Below are positions 36,743 through 46,630 of a stretch of 64,000 bases of DNA, piece after piece. Under the pieces are notes generated by a model. It did not search any database, was not told the DNA's origin, and saw only the letters and a list, made by a program, of their open reading frames with translations. Within the stretch, counting starts at the first letter, position 1, and every line of letters starts with the position of its first letter. The DNA comes from Stutzerimonas stutzeri KOS6 (GTDB lineage Bacteria; Pseudomonadota; Gammaproteobacteria; Pseudomonadales; Pseudomonadaceae): contig NZ_KK020675.1 in the NCBI RefSeq assembly GCF_000307775.2, forward strand, positions 168,531 through 232,530. Reading direction: 5' to 3'. The translations under genes were made by a program, and so were the position numbers.

Positions 36743-39505
36743 ATGAGCCACAGCGCGCAGCTCGCGACCGTTGCCAGTGTCCATCAGGTAAGCCTGCGCT
36801 ACGGCGACGTCATTGCCCTGGATGGCATCGACCTGGACATTCCCGCCGGGCGGATGGTCGGCCTGATTGGCCCCGACGGCGTCGGCAAATCCAGTCTGCT
36901 CTCATTGCTGGCCGGTGTGCGCATCATCCAGGAGGGCACGGTCGAGGTGCTGGATGGCGACATGGCCAGCAAGGCCCATCGCACGCAGGTGTGCCCGCGC
37001 ATCGCCTACATGCCGCAGGGGCTGGGCAGGAACCTGTACCCGACGCTCTCGGTCGAGGAGAATCTGCAGTTCTTCGCGCGGCTGTTCGGTCATGGCGCCG
37101 CGGAACGCCGCCAGCGTATCGACGAACTGACCCAGGCCACCGGCCTGTTCAAATTTCTGGCGCGACCGGCAGGCAAGCTCTCCGGGGGCATGAAACAGAA
37201 ACTCGGCCTGTGCTGCGCGCTGATTCACGACCCGGATTTCCTGATTCTCGATGAGCCTACGACCGGCGTGGATCCGCTGGCACGCGCGCAGTTCTGGGAT
37301 CTGATCGAACGTATCCGCGCCGATCGCCCCGGCATGAGCGTGATCGTGGCCACCGCCTACATGGATGAGGCGCAGCGCTTCGACTGGCTGGCCGCCATCG
37401 ACGACGGCAAGGTCCTCGCCACCGGCACACCGCGGCAATTGCTGGAAAGCACAGGCAGCCCGAACCTGGAAGAGGCATTCATCCGCCTGCTCCCGGAAGA
37501 GAAAAAGCGCGGGCACGAAGCAGTGGTCATTCCCCCCTTGCCGGATGGCGGCGCGGACGATATCGCCATCGAGGCCGAGGGGCTGACCATGCGCTTTGGC
37601 GACTTCGTCGCCGTCGACAGCGTCTCCTTCCGCATCCGGCGCGGTGAAATCTTCGGCTTCCTCGGCTCCAATGGCTGCGGCAAGTCCACGACCATGAAGA
37701 TGCTCACCGGCCTGTTGCCGGCGAGCGAGGGGCGGGCCTGGCTGTTCGGCCACGAAGTGGACCCGCATGATCTGGACACCCGCCGCCGCGTCGGCTACAT
37801 GTCGCAAGCGTTTTCGCTCTACAGCGAAATCACGGTACGCCAGAATCTGGAGTTGCACGCCAAGCTGTTCAGTGTGCCCCCGGAGGACATTCCCGGTCGC
37901 GTCGATGAGATGGTGGAGCGCTTCGGGCTGGTGGACGTCATCGACAGCCTGCCGGCCAGTCTGCCTCTGGGCATACGCCAGCGCCTGTCGCTGGCCGTTG
38001 CCATGGTGCACAAGCCCGAGCTGCTGATTCTGGACGAACCGACCTCCGGCGTCGATCCGATAGCGCGCGACGCGTTCTGGCGGCTGCTCATCGAGCTGTC
38101 GCGGCGCGACCGGGTGACGGTCTTCATTTCCACCCACTTCATGAACGAGGCCGAGCGTTGCGACCGCATGTCGATGATGCATGCAGGCAAGGTGCTCGAC
38201 AGCGATGTGCCTGCCAGACTGGTCGAGAAGCGCGGCGCCAAAACCCTTGAAGAGGCGTTCATCGGCTACCTCATCGAAGCCGAGGGCGGCACGGCCACCC
38301 CACCCAGCCAGCCCGAGGCCGCCCATCACGAGGAGCAGCCATCGGCGGCGCCCGCTGAACACGGTGGGCACCGCTCTGGCGGATTCAGCTTGCAGCGCAT
38401 GTTCAGCTATCTGTGGCGCGAGACACTGGAACTGCAGCGGGACCCGGTCCGCGCCACCCTGGCGCTGGGCGGTTCGCTGCTGCTGATGTTCGTGATCGGC
38501 TTTGGCATCACCATGGACGTCGAGGATTTGAGCTATGCGGTGCTCGATCGCGACCAGACCACGCTTAGCCAGAGCTACACGCTGAACCTGGCCGGATCGC
38601 GCTACTTCACCGAGCACGCGCCGATCGTCGACTACGAGGACCTCGACCGGCGCATGCGCAACGGCGAACTGTCGCTGGCCATCGAAATCCCCCCTGGCTT
38701 CAGCCGCGATGTATTGCGAGGCCAGAACGTGCAGATCGGCGCCTGGCTCGATGGCGCCATGCCGCAACGCGCGGAAACCGTCCAGGGCTACGTTCAGGGC
38801 ATGCACCAGCACTGGCTGCTGGTACAGGCCAGCGAGCGTGGCGGCGCCAGCGCAGCCGGCAATGCCAGCGTCGAGACGCGCTTTCGCTACAACCCCGATG
38901 TCAAGAGCCTGCCGGCCATGGTGCCGGCGGTGATTCCGCTGTTGCTGCTCATGCTGCCTGCGATGCTGACCGCGCTCGCGGTGGTGCGCGAGAAGGAGAC
39001 GGGCTCGATCACCAATCTCTACGTGACGCCGGTCACGCGCATCGAGTTCCTGCTTGGCAAGCAACTGCCCTATGTCGGTCTGGCCATGGTGAACTTCCTG
39101 CTGATGAGCCTGCTCGCGGTCACCGTCTTCGGTGTGCCGGTCACGGGCAGCTTCTTCACCCTGTCGCTGGCCGCGCTGATCTTCTCCTTCGCCGCGACAG
39201 GCATGGGGCTGCTGGCCTCGGCCGTCACGCGCAGCCAGATCGCCGCCATGTTCTTTGCCATGATCGGCACCATCATTCCGGCCACCCAGTTCGCCGGCCT
39301 GATCGATCCCGTGTCCTCGCTTGAAGGCTCCAGCAAGTTCATCGGCGAGATCTACCCCGCCACGCACATGATCTCCATCAGCCGTGGCGTGTTCAGCAAA
39401 GCGCTCGGCCTGGCCGATCTGGCGGGGCCGTTGTGGTCGATGCTGCTGTCGGTTCCGGTGATTCTCGGTGCGGCCGTTTTGCTACTCAAGAAGCAGGAGC
39501 GCTGA
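36743..39505 (+). CDS. ABC exporter: two ATPase domains fused to a permease (RbbA/YbhF-like)
   Basis: 920 residues. First ATPase domain has Walker [10 protein letters not shown] (about 47), signature LSGGMKQK and Walker [10 protein letters not shown]. Second has GSNGCGKST (about 312), a degenerate signature LPLGIRQR in place of LSGGQ, and LILDEPTSG. From about residue 550 an ABC-2 permease follows with six membrane segments. In YbhF-type systems the permease is separate, so this is a fusion as in RbbA. Exported substrate unknown; drugs or lipids are likely. Confidence 0.93.
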   Translation: MSHSAQLATVASVHQVSLRYGDVIALDGIDLDIPAGRMVGLIGPDGVGKSSLLSLLAGVRIIQEGTVEVLDGDMASKAHRTQVCPRIAYMPQGLGRNLYPTLSVEENLQFFARLFGHGAAERRQRIDELTQATGLFKFLARPAGKLSGGMKQKLGLCCALIHDPDFLILDEPTTGVDPLARAQFWDLIERIRADRPGMSVIVATAYMDEAQRFDWLAAIDDGKVLATGTPRQLLESTGSPNLEEAFIRLLPEEKKRGHEAVVIPPLPDGGADDIAIEAEGLTMRFGDFVAVDSVSFRIRRGEIFGFLGSNGCGKSTTMKMLTGLLPASEGRAWLFGHEVDPHDLDTRRRVGYMSQAFSLYSEITVRQNLELHAKLFSVPPEDIPGRVDEMVERFGLVDVIDSLPASLPLGIRQRLSLAVAMVHKPELLILDEPTSGVDPIARDAFWRLLIELSRRDRVTVFISTHFMNEAERCDRMSMMHAGKVLDSDVPARLVEKRGAKTLEEAFIGYLIEAEGGTATPPSQPEAAHHEEQPSAAPAEHGGHRSGGFSLQRMFSYLWRETLELQRDPVRATLALGGSLLLMFVIGFGITMDVEDLSYAVLDRDQTTLSQSYTLNLAGSRYFTEHAPIVDYEDLDRRMRNGELSLAIEIPPGFSRDVLRGQNVQIGAWLDGAMPQRAETVQGYVQGMHQHWLLVQASERGGASAAGNASVETRFRYNPDVKSLPAMVPAVIPLLLLMLPAMLTALAVVREKETGSITNLYVTPVTRIEFLLGKQLPYVGLAMVNFLLMSLLAVTVFGVPVTGSFFTLSLAALIFSFAATGMGLLASAVTRSQIAAMFFAMIGTIIPATQFAGLIDPVSSLEGSSKFIGEIYPATHMISISRGVFSKALGLADLAGPLWSMLLSVPVILGAAVLLLKKQER

Positions 39506-39506
39506 G

Positions 39507-40637
39507 ATGAGCGGAAGAAACGTTGCCAACATCTACGACCTCGGTGTCAAGGAGCTGTGGAGCCTTTGGCGTGATCCGATGATGCTCGTACTCATCGTCT
39601 ATGTGTTCACCGCGTCGGTCTACACCTCGGCCACGTCCATGCCGGAGACGCTGCACAACGCGCCCATCGCCATCGTCGACGAGGATAATTCGGCGCTGTC
39701 CCAGCGGATTGCCTCGGCCTTCTACCCGCCGCAGTTCACGCCACCGGCCATGATCGACTATGGGGACGTGGACCCGGGCATGGATGCGGGGCTGTACACC
39801 TTCGCCCTGGTCATTCCGCCCAACTTCCAGCGTGACGTGCTGGCGGGGCGATCGCCCGCCGCGCAGCTCAATGTCGACGCCACCCGCATGAGCCAGGCCT
39901 TCACCGGCAGTGGCTATATCCAGCAGATCTTCACCGGTGAAGTCAATGAGTTCGTCAAGCGTTACCGCGGCACCGACGCGCCACCCGTGGATCTGGCATT
40001 GCGCGCCCGCTTCAACCCCGCGCTCGACAAGGCCTGGTTCGGCTCGGTGGTGCAGATCATCAACCACATCACGCTGTTGTCCATCATCCTGACCGGCGCG
40101 GCGCTGATCCGGGAGCGCGAGCACGGCACCATCGAGCACCTGCTGGTGATGCCGGTCACGCCCGCGCAGATCATGCTCTCCAAGGTCTGGTCGATGGCCC
40201 TGGTCGTGCTGATCGCCTCCTTCCTGTCCCTCAATCTCATGGTGCGCGGCGTCCTGGGCGTTCCCGTCGAGGGTTCCATTGCGCTGTTCTTCGCTGGCGC
40301 GGCGCTCAGTCTGTTCGCCACCACCTCGATGGGCATCTTCATCGCCACCCTGGCGCGCAACATGCCCCAATTCGGCATGTTGATGATGCTCACCATCATG
40401 CCGCTGCAGATGCTTTCGGGTGGGTCTACCCCGCGCGAGAGCATGCCCGAGATCGTGCAGAACATCATGCTGATCGCACCCACCACCCATTTCGTGGAGC
40501 TGAGCCAGGCCATCCTCTACCGGGGCGCTGGCCTGGAGACGGTATGGCAGCCCTTCCTGGCGCTGGCCCTGATCGGCACGGTGCTGTTTTTCCTGTCGTT
40601 AGCACGCTTTCGCAAAACGATCGGCCAGATGGCCTGA
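39507..40637 (+). CDS. ABC-2 type permease (YbhS/YbhR-like)
   Basis: 376 residues. One N-terminal helix, a large periplasmic loop (about 50-165) and five further helices (about 175-375), as in YhhJ/YbhR permeases. It carries the REREHGTIEHLLVMPVTP ATPase-contact segment. The start at 39507 follows the ABC gene stop by one base. It completes the efflux operon and probably pairs with the permease half of the ABC fusion. Confidence 0.92.
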   Translation: MSGRNVANIYDLGVKELWSLWRDPMMLVLIVYVFTASVYTSATSMPETLHNAPIAIVDEDNSALSQRIASAFYPPQFTPPAMIDYGDVDPGMDAGLYTFALVIPPNFQRDVLAGRSPAAQLNVDATRMSQAFTGSGYIQQIFTGEVNEFVKRYRGTDAPPVDLALRARFNPALDKAWFGSVVQIINHITLLSIILTGAALIREREHGTIEHLLVMPVTPAQIMLSKVWSMALVVLIASFLSLNLMVRGVLGVPVEGSIALFFAGAALSLFATTSMGIFIATLARNMPQFGMLMMLTIMPLQMLSGGSTPRESMPEIVQNIMLIAPTTHFVELSQAILYRGAGLETVWQPFLALALIGTVLFFLSLARFRKTIGQMA

Positions 40638-40684
40638 TCGTTTGACCGCCCGAGTGGGCACTCAACCCAGTAAGGAGTTTGACC

Positions 40685-41146
40685 ATGAGCAATGAAACCA
40701 TCCCTCCCAACCTGTTCAAGGCGAACCTGGAACTGCAGCTGCGCCTCCAACGCCTGATGCAGGAAAACGGCCAGCAATGGCTGGAGAACGCCGCGCGCGC
40801 GGGCAAAGACGGCATTGCCGAGTCCGGCGCGGAAATCGAAAGCCTGCTTAAGGCGGAGAACTGGCAGGAACTGGCCACGCTGCCCGCACAAACCTTCTGG
40901 CGTCAGTTTCAGCACCACGTGGGCGGCGCGCAGGCGCTGACACAAGTCGCGATCAAGAACCAGACAACCTTCACCCAAGGCCTGCAAAAAGCCATTCAAG
41001 ACTGGCAGAAATCGGTTACGCAGGCCGTAGGCCAGGGCGATGCGGTACTCCCGTTCCAGGATATTTTCAAACAGTGGGGAGCCGTGTGGGCCTCGGCACA
41101 GGACAAGGAGGCACCGGGCAAGACCGGTGGCCGCAATGCCGGCTGA
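40685..41146 (+). CDS. phaP: Phasin-family protein
   Basis: 153 residues, all-helical and soluble, with the phasin pattern FKANLELQLRLQRLMQENGQQWLE. Phasins coat PHA/PHB granules and control their number. AGGAG lies seven bases before the ATG. It overlaps the acetoacetyl-CoA reductase gene by 11 bases, and the PHA synthase is encoded 8 kb downstream, supporting the role. Confidence 0.82.
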   Translation: MSNETIPPNLFKANLELQLRLQRLMQENGQQWLENAARAGKDGIAESGAEIESLLKAENWQELATLPAQTFWRQFQHHVGGAQALTQVAIKNQTTFTQGLQKAIQDWQKSVTQAVGQGDAVLPFQDIFKQWGAVWASAQDKEAPGKTGGRNAG

Positions 41147-41882
41147 ACAACGCACCGCCCTGGTCACGGGCGGCAACGGTGGCCTGGGCGAGGCCATCGC
41201 CCGGGCCTTACACGATGCTGGCCATACCGTGATCGTCGTCCACTCGCCAGGCAATGCCAGCATCGGCGCGTGGTTGGAAGCCCAGGCGGGTGAAGGTTAC
41301 AACTTCATCGCCTACGGCGCGGATGTGGCCGACCATGCCTCCTGCCAGGAGCTGGCCGGCCTCATTCAAGCAGACGGTCACCACATCGACATTCTGGTCA
41401 ACAACGCGGGCATCACGCGTGATGCTACGTTCCGCAAGCTGAGCTACGCCGATTGGGATGCGGTCCTGCGCGTCAATCTCGATTCTGTATTCAACGTCAC
41501 TCGGCCATTCATTGACGGCATGCTCGAAAGGGGCTGGGGCAGGATCATCAACATCTCCTCCATCAACGGCTCGAAGGGGCAGTTCGGCCAAACCAACTAC
41601 TCCGCCGCGAAAGCCGGGATGCATGGATTCACCAAAGCCCTCGCGCAGGAGGTGGCGCGCAAGGGCGTGACGGTCAACACCGTCTCGCCGGGGTATCTGG
41701 ATACGAAGATGGTGACGAGCATGTCGGAGGAAGTGGTCAAGCAGGTGGTTGCCGGTATTCCCGTGGGTCGTCTGGGACGGCCTGAGGAAATCGCCGCACT
41801 GGTTGCATTCATCGCCAGCGAGTCTGCGGGGTTCATGACCGGCAGCAATGCGTCGATGAATGGTGGCCAGCACATGTACTGA
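41136..41882 (+). CDS. phaB: Acetoacetyl-CoA reductase (PhaB-like SDR)
   Basis: Reduces acetoacetyl-CoA to (R)-3-hydroxybutyryl-CoA, the PHB monomer. 248 residues: TGGNGGLG cofactor loop, NNAGITRD, catalytic YSAAK, and the PhaB-typical INISSINGSKGQFGQTNYSAAK region and SPGYLDTKMV. The start overlaps the phasin gene, so both are expressed together. No ketothiolase gene (phaA) is seen in the window; the host's must supply acetoacetyl-CoA. Confidence 0.92.
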   Translation: MPAEQRTALVTGGNGGLGEAIARALHDAGHTVIVVHSPGNASIGAWLEAQAGEGYNFIAYGADVADHASCQELAGLIQADGHHIDILVNNAGITRDATFRKLSYADWDAVLRVNLDSVFNVTRPFIDGMLERGWGRIINISSINGSKGQFGQTNYSAAKAGMHGFTKALAQEVARKGVTVNTVSPGYLDTKMVTSMSEEVVKQVVAGIPVGRLGRPEEIAALVAFIASESAGFMTGSNASMNGGQHMY

Positions 41883-41967
41883 GTGAGGAAGGGCCGGCAA
41901 GACGATGTGCCTGCGGCCCCTTTCCATTCAATTTTTCAGTTTCATCATAGAGGGAATGCCCATCGCC

Positions 41968-44337
41968 ATGAATCGAGACACCACGACATCACCAACGGCC
42001 GATTGGGGGCAGTTGCTGTGGGACCCGTTGCGACTATCGGCGATGGCAACCGAGTATGCAGTGGATGCCTGGCAGCGGTCCATTCTGTATGCCGACGTTC
42101 GCCGCCAACGCGGCAACCAGTACCAGGAGCATTTGCAGGAGCAGACGCCGAACGTACTCGACTTCGCCTCAGAGGTCATCATGTCCGGGCTGGAGCTTCC
42201 GCGGCCAGTCAACTATGGCCTCGTGCGCATCCTGCCGCCAGCCGACGCGCCGGCCGATCCCAAGAAGCGGCCGTTCGTGGTGGTCGATCCCCGCGCGGGC
42301 CATGGCCCGGGCATCGGCGGTTTCAAACCCGACAGCGAGGTCGGTGCTGCTCTGAAGGCAGGCCATCCCTGCTACTTCGTTGGCTTTCTGCCCGATCCCG
42401 TTCCCGGCCAGACCGTCGAGGATGTCATGCGTGCCGAAGCGGCCTTCGTGCGCAAGGTCGGCGAGCTGCACCCCGACAGCCGCGGCAAGCCCGCGGTCAT
42501 CGGCAATTGCCAGGCGGGCTGGCAGATCCTGATGGCAGCTGCCGTCTGGCCCGAACTGTTCGGACCGATCATCGTCGCCGGCGCGCCGCTGTCGTACTGG
42601 GCGGGCGACATGCCGATGCGCTATGCAGGCGGCCTGACCGGCGGTAGTTGGTTGACGGCATTGACCGGCGATCTGGGCGCCGGTCGGTTCGACGGCGCCT
42701 GGCTGGTACAGAACTTCGAGAACCTGGACCCGGCCAATACGCTGTGGAGCAAACAGTACAACCTGTACGCCAAGGTCGACACGGAAGGCCCGCGCCACTT
42801 GCAATTCGAGAAGTACTGGGGCGGCCACGTGTTCCTGAACGATGTGGAAATACAGTACATCGTCGATAACCTGTTCATCGGCAACAAACTGAGTACGGCG
42901 CAGCTGGTGACGTCTGATGGCGTGCGCATCGACCTGCGCAATATTCGCTCGCCGATCGTGGTGTTCTGCTCCTATGGGGACAACATCACGCCACCGCCCC
43001 AGGCCCTGGGCTGGATCACCGATCTGTACCGCAACGATCTGGACGTGATGGGGCATGACCAGACCATCGTCTACGCCACCCATGACAGCATCGGGCATCT
43101 GGGTATCTTCGTCTCCGGCAGCGTCGGGCGTAAAGAGCACCAGGAGTTCGCCGCCAACATCGACGTCATCGACGTGCTGCCGGCCGGTATCCACCGCATG
43201 CTGGTCGATGAAAATCCCGACGGGTCGCAGGAAGGCGAGCCGACCGGGAACGCCTACCTGACTCGGATCCAGCGCAGCAACATCGATGAAGTCCGTGAGA
43301 TCGTCCGTCCCGACCCTGAGAACGATCGCCGGTTCGCCGCCGTTGCGCGGATCTCCGAGGTCAACCTGGCTTGCTACCGCAGCTTCGTGCAGCCATGGAT
43401 GCGTGCCCTGGTCACGGACCAGGGTGCGAAGTGGCTGGAGCCGCTGCATCCGCTGCGCATGGGCTATGAATTGTGGTCTGACAGGCATCCGCTCGCCGCC
43501 GCAGTACATGAGGCTGCGCAACACGTGCGCGACCATCGTCAGCCCGTCTCCGAGGCCAACCCTTTCCTGCAACTGCAGGCGCAGTTTTCCACCGCCGTCG
43601 AACAGATGCTGGATCAATTCCGTGATTGCCGCGACCAGATCTACGCACAGGCGTTTGACACGCTGTACAGCCTGCCGCTGGTGCAGGCCATGACTGGACA
43701 GAGCCTGCACGACGATGCACCGCCGCGACCCCATCCCAGCGAGACGCCCGAGCATCGCCAGTATCTGGCGCAAGAGTTGACACGGCTCGAAGCGGATATT
43801 CACAGCGGCGGGCTCGCCGAAGCCGTCATACGGGCACTGTTCTTCGTGCTCGCGGCGCGTGGCGAGGCCGACGGGCGGCACTTCCGGCACGCAGAGCAAC
43901 TGGTGCGTCCCCGCCTGGGCAGCGACTTCGACATGCAGGCCTTTCGCCACCTCGTGCGTCGGCAGGCTTTGCTGATGCGGCTCGACCAGGACGCCGTGGT
44001 GTCCGCCATCCCCGGATTGCTGAACGACATAGCGCCTGATGAGATCCGCCAGGTAGCGGAGATGATCGTACAGGTGGTCGGCAGCAGCGATGTGCTGTCC
44101 GCACAGGAGCAAGCCAGGCTGGAGCAGGTTGCCGCCCTGTTCGAGCAGGCGGACCACCAGGCGCAGGCGGCTTCGGCGCCCGCCATGCCAAGCTCCGCCA
44201 GTGACACCCCCGCTGCGGTCGTGGACACGAAACCCAAGACATCCTCGCCGAAGCCGAAGGCGCCTCAGAAGAAAACGGCGTCGAAGACGCCAGCCGCGCC
44301 GCGCACAAGTCAAACACTGCGAGGGAAAGACAAATGA
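41968..44337 (+). CDS. DUF3141 protein, PhaC-like alpha/beta hydrolase
   Basis: 789 residues. The central part is an alpha/beta hydrolase with GNCQAGW at about residue 178, the Gly-x-Cys-x-Gly elbow of PHA synthases rather than the usual Ser, and later candidates for Asp and His (YGDNITPP; HDSIGHLG). A C-terminal helical region of about 200 residues ends in a Lys/Ala/Pro tail of granule- or polyanion-binding type. The start is uncertain: ATG at 41956 or 41968, with GAGGGA just upstream. It overlaps the next gene by four bases. Role in PHB or acyl-CoA metabolism is inferred. Confidence 0.8.
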   Translation: MNRDTTTSPTADWGQLLWDPLRLSAMATEYAVDAWQRSILYADVRRQRGNQYQEHLQEQTPNVLDFASEVIMSGLELPRPVNYGLVRILPPADAPADPKKRPFVVVDPRAGHGPGIGGFKPDSEVGAALKAGHPCYFVGFLPDPVPGQTVEDVMRAEAAFVRKVGELHPDSRGKPAVIGNCQAGWQILMAAAVWPELFGPIIVAGAPLSYWAGDMPMRYAGGLTGGSWLTALTGDLGAGRFDGAWLVQNFENLDPANTLWSKQYNLYAKVDTEGPRHLQFEKYWGGHVFLNDVEIQYIVDNLFIGNKLSTAQLVTSDGVRIDLRNIRSPIVVFCSYGDNITPPPQALGWITDLYRNDLDVMGHDQTIVYATHDSIGHLGIFVSGSVGRKEHQEFAANIDVIDVLPAGIHRMLVDENPDGSQEGEPTGNAYLTRIQRSNIDEVREIVRPDPENDRRFAAVARISEVNLACYRSFVQPWMRALVTDQGAKWLEPLHPLRMGYELWSDRHPLAAAVHEAAQHVRDHRQPVSEANPFLQLQAQFSTAVEQMLDQFRDCRDQIYAQAFDTLYSLPLVQAMTGQSLHDDAPPRPHPSETPEHRQYLAQELTRLEADIHSGGLAEAVIRALFFVLAARGEADGRHFRHAEQLVRPRLGSDFDMQAFRHLVRRQALLMRLDQDAVVSAIPGLLNDIAPDEIRQVAEMIVQVVGSSDVLSAQEQARLEQVAALFEQADHQAQAASAPAMPSSASDTPAAVVDTKPKTSSPKPKAPQKKTASKTPAAPRTSQTLRGKDK

Positions 44338-45758
44338 CGACGTCCTCCGCACCGGTCGATGGCGCCGCCGACGCATTGCAGGTTTTGCGCAACCGCACCT
44401 TCGACGAGATCGCCATTGGCGACAGCGCCAGCCTCGAACGCGCGTTTTCGCCGCAAGACATCCAGATGTTCGCGCTGCAATCGGGCGATGATGTGGATCC
44501 GGAATCTTCGGTGTCTTCGCCCTCGCGGGACACCACCGAGGCCATTTGTGCAAACGTCCTGATCTCGGCTGTGCTGGGAACACGCCTGCCGGGACCCGGA
44601 ACCCTGCATGTCAGCCAGAACCTGCGCTTCCTCGGGGCGATTCGGCCCGGCGACAGGCTGACCGTGCAGATGCAGGTGAGCAGCAAAGACACGGCCACCC
44701 ATCACGTCACGCTGGACTGCACCTGCACCAGCCAGGAGGGGGTGGCGGTTTTCCAGGGCCAGGTAGAGGTCGTAGCGCCCACTGAGCGCATTGAAAGAAC
44801 GCGCACGGCGTTGCCGGAAATCCATCCGGATGCGCAGGGCCGCACAGGCCTGCAGCACCTGCTGGCGCATGTCGCGCACTTGCAACCGATTCGGGTAGCC
44901 GTCGCCCACCCCTGCGATGTCCCCAGCCTGTCCGCTGCGCTCGAAGCGCGCCACGCGGGGTTGATCGAGCCGGTGCTGGTCGGGCCACGAGGGCGGCTGG
45001 AAGCAGTCGCCACCGAGGCCGGGCTGGATCTGGCCGACGTCGCCATTGTGGACGTCCCGCACAGCCACGCCGCTGCGCAGCAAGCCGTCGCCTTGGCAGC
45101 CGCAGGTGAAGTCGAAGCCCTGATGAAAGGGAGCCTGCACACCGACGAACTGATGTCCGCGCTGGTTTCGGCAGCAGCGGGGTTGCGCACCAAGCGCCGG
45201 GTCAGCCATTGCTTCCTGTTGCAGACACCGGCCTATCCGCGCCCGTTCATCGTCACCGATGCAGCGATCAATATCGCCCCGACTCTGGAACAGAAGGCAG
45301 ACATCATCCGCAACGCCATCGAGCTGGCGCAGGTGATCGGCGTGCGCGAACCCAAGGTCGCAATCCTGGCCGCAGTCGAGACGGTCAGCCCGACGATGAC
45401 GGCCACGCTCGACGCGGCGGCGCTGTGCAAGATGGCCGATCGCGGCCAGATCACTGGCGGCCTGCTCGACGGGCCGTTGGCCTTCGACAACGCGATCTCC
45501 ATCGCCGCTGCGCGCACCAAGGGGATCGTCTCCGAGGTCGCCGGGCAGGCCGACATCCTTGTCGTGCCTGACCTGGAGAGCGGCAACATGCTTGCCAAGC
45601 AGTTGATATTCCTGGGCGGCGCAGCCAGCGCCGGAATCGTCCTCGGAGCGAAAGTGCCGGTCATTCTGACCAGCCGCGCCGACTCGCGCGATACACGCAT
45701 CGCCTCATGCGCGATTGCACTGATGCTGGCGCACCACTATCGGCTGTCACCCCCGTGA
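44334..45758 (+). CDS. MaoC-like hydratase fused to phosphate acyltransferase
   Basis: 474 residues. Residues about 20-155 form a MaoC-type hot-dog domain, which in other proteins hydrates enoyl-CoA to (R)-3-hydroxyacyl-CoA. Residues about 165-470 are a phosphate acetyl/butyryltransferase (MKGSLHTDELMSAL, TDAAINIAPTLE). The fusion is known as bifunctional enoyl-CoA hydratase/phosphate acetyltransferase. The second domain makes acyl phosphate for the acetate kinase encoded downstream. Coupled to the DUF3141 gene. Confidence 0.9.
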   Translation: MTTSSAPVDGAADALQVLRNRTFDEIAIGDSASLERAFSPQDIQMFALQSGDDVDPESSVSSPSRDTTEAICANVLISAVLGTRLPGPGTLHVSQNLRFLGAIRPGDRLTVQMQVSSKDTATHHVTLDCTCTSQEGVAVFQGQVEVVAPTERIERTRTALPEIHPDAQGRTGLQHLLAHVAHLQPIRVAVAHPCDVPSLSAALEARHAGLIEPVLVGPRGRLEAVATEAGLDLADVAIVDVPHSHAAAQQAVALAAAGEVEALMKGSLHTDELMSALVSAAAGLRTKRRVSHCFLLQTPAYPRPFIVTDAAINIAPTLEQKADIIRNAIELAQVIGVREPKVAILAAVETVSPTMTATLDAAALCKMADRGQITGGLLDGPLAFDNAISIAAARTKGIVSEVAGQADILVVPDLESGNMLAKQLIFLGGAASAGIVLGAKVPVILTSRADSRDTRIASCAIALMLAHHYRLSPP

Positions 45759-45801
45759 ATCGACTTATCAGCAACGTATCCACCCCATTGGAGGAAACAC
45801 T

Positions 45802-46554
45802 ATGAAGTACTCATTTTCTGGCCGCGTAGCCCTGGTCACCGGTGCAGGATCCGGCATTGGCGAGGCCATCGCGCGACTTCTTGCGAGCAACGGCTTGAGT
45901 GTCGTCGTCTCGGATGTCAGCGCCGACAATGCGAAGCGCGTCGCCAAGCTCATCAGCGCCGATGGCGGCCAAGCCGTGGCCAATGTGGCCGACGTGGCAC
46001 GCATCGATGACGTTGAGGCTGCTGTGGCCTGCGCAGTCGATACGTTCGGCGGCCTTCATTTTGCGGTCAACAACGCCGGTATCAGTGGCGACCAGAGCCC
46101 AGTGGGGGAATTGGACCCTGCCGCCTGGAGCCGGGTAATCGATATCAACCTGAACGGCGTGTTCTATGGCCTGCGCCATCAGATTCCCGCGATCCTTCGT
46201 TCAGGAGGTGGTGCCATCGTCAACGTCTCTTCGATCCTGGGAGTGGTCGGCGATGCAGCGAACCCCGCGTACGTCGCAGCCAAGCACGCTGTGACCGGGC
46301 TGACCCGGTCGGCAGCGCTGGCCTATGCGTCCCAGGGAATCCGGATCAACTCGATCCATCCCGGTTACGTGCGTACGCCCATCTTGGATTTCCTGGACGA
46401 ATCGGCCCTTCAGGAGGCCGTTGGCCTGCATCCGATCGGCCGTCTGGGGACCCCGGACGAAATCGCCCATGCCGTGGCGTTTTTGCTATCGGAAGGAAGC
46501 AGCTTCTTTGCGGGCACCCAGCTCATCGCGGACGGCGGCTACACGGCACGCTGA
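45802..46554 (+). CDS. Short-chain dehydrogenase/reductase
   Basis: 250 residues, classical SDR: TGAGSGIG near residue 12, NNAGISGD, and catalytic YVAAK. Similar in length to, but different from, the PhaB-like enzyme in the same cluster. Possibly 3-oxoacyl- or 3-hydroxybutyrate-related; the substrate cannot be told from sequence. GGAGG lies nine bases before the ATG. Confidence 0.87.
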   Translation: MKYSFSGRVALVTGAGSGIGEAIARLLASNGLSVVVSDVSADNAKRVAKLISADGGQAVANVADVARIDDVEAAVACAVDTFGGLHFAVNNAGISGDQSPVGELDPAAWSRVIDINLNGVFYGLRHQIPAILRSGGGAIVNVSSILGVVGDAANPAYVAAKHAVTGLTRSAALAYASQGIRINSIHPGYVRTPILDFLDESALQEAVGLHPIGRLGTPDEIAHAVAFLLSEGSSFFAGTQLIADGGYTAR

Positions 46555-46630
46555 ATCTGACGACGATGAGAGTGCAGGCATACCCGCACACCGTGGCGAC
46601 GTCACCGGGGCCGGGCAAAAAGAGGACGAC

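Noticed and set aside
36902..39367. 821-codon minus-strand frame opposite the ABC gene
   Set aside because: Low-complexity His/Gln/Arg translation typical of antisense frames in GC-rich DNA.
41887..41930. GC-rich imperfect hairpin after phaB as a terminator
   Set aside because: Stem has mismatches and the T-run is displaced; not strong enough to call.
42169..44583. 804-codon minus-strand frame opposite the DUF3141 gene
   Set aside because: Shadow frame; real gene is on the plus strand.
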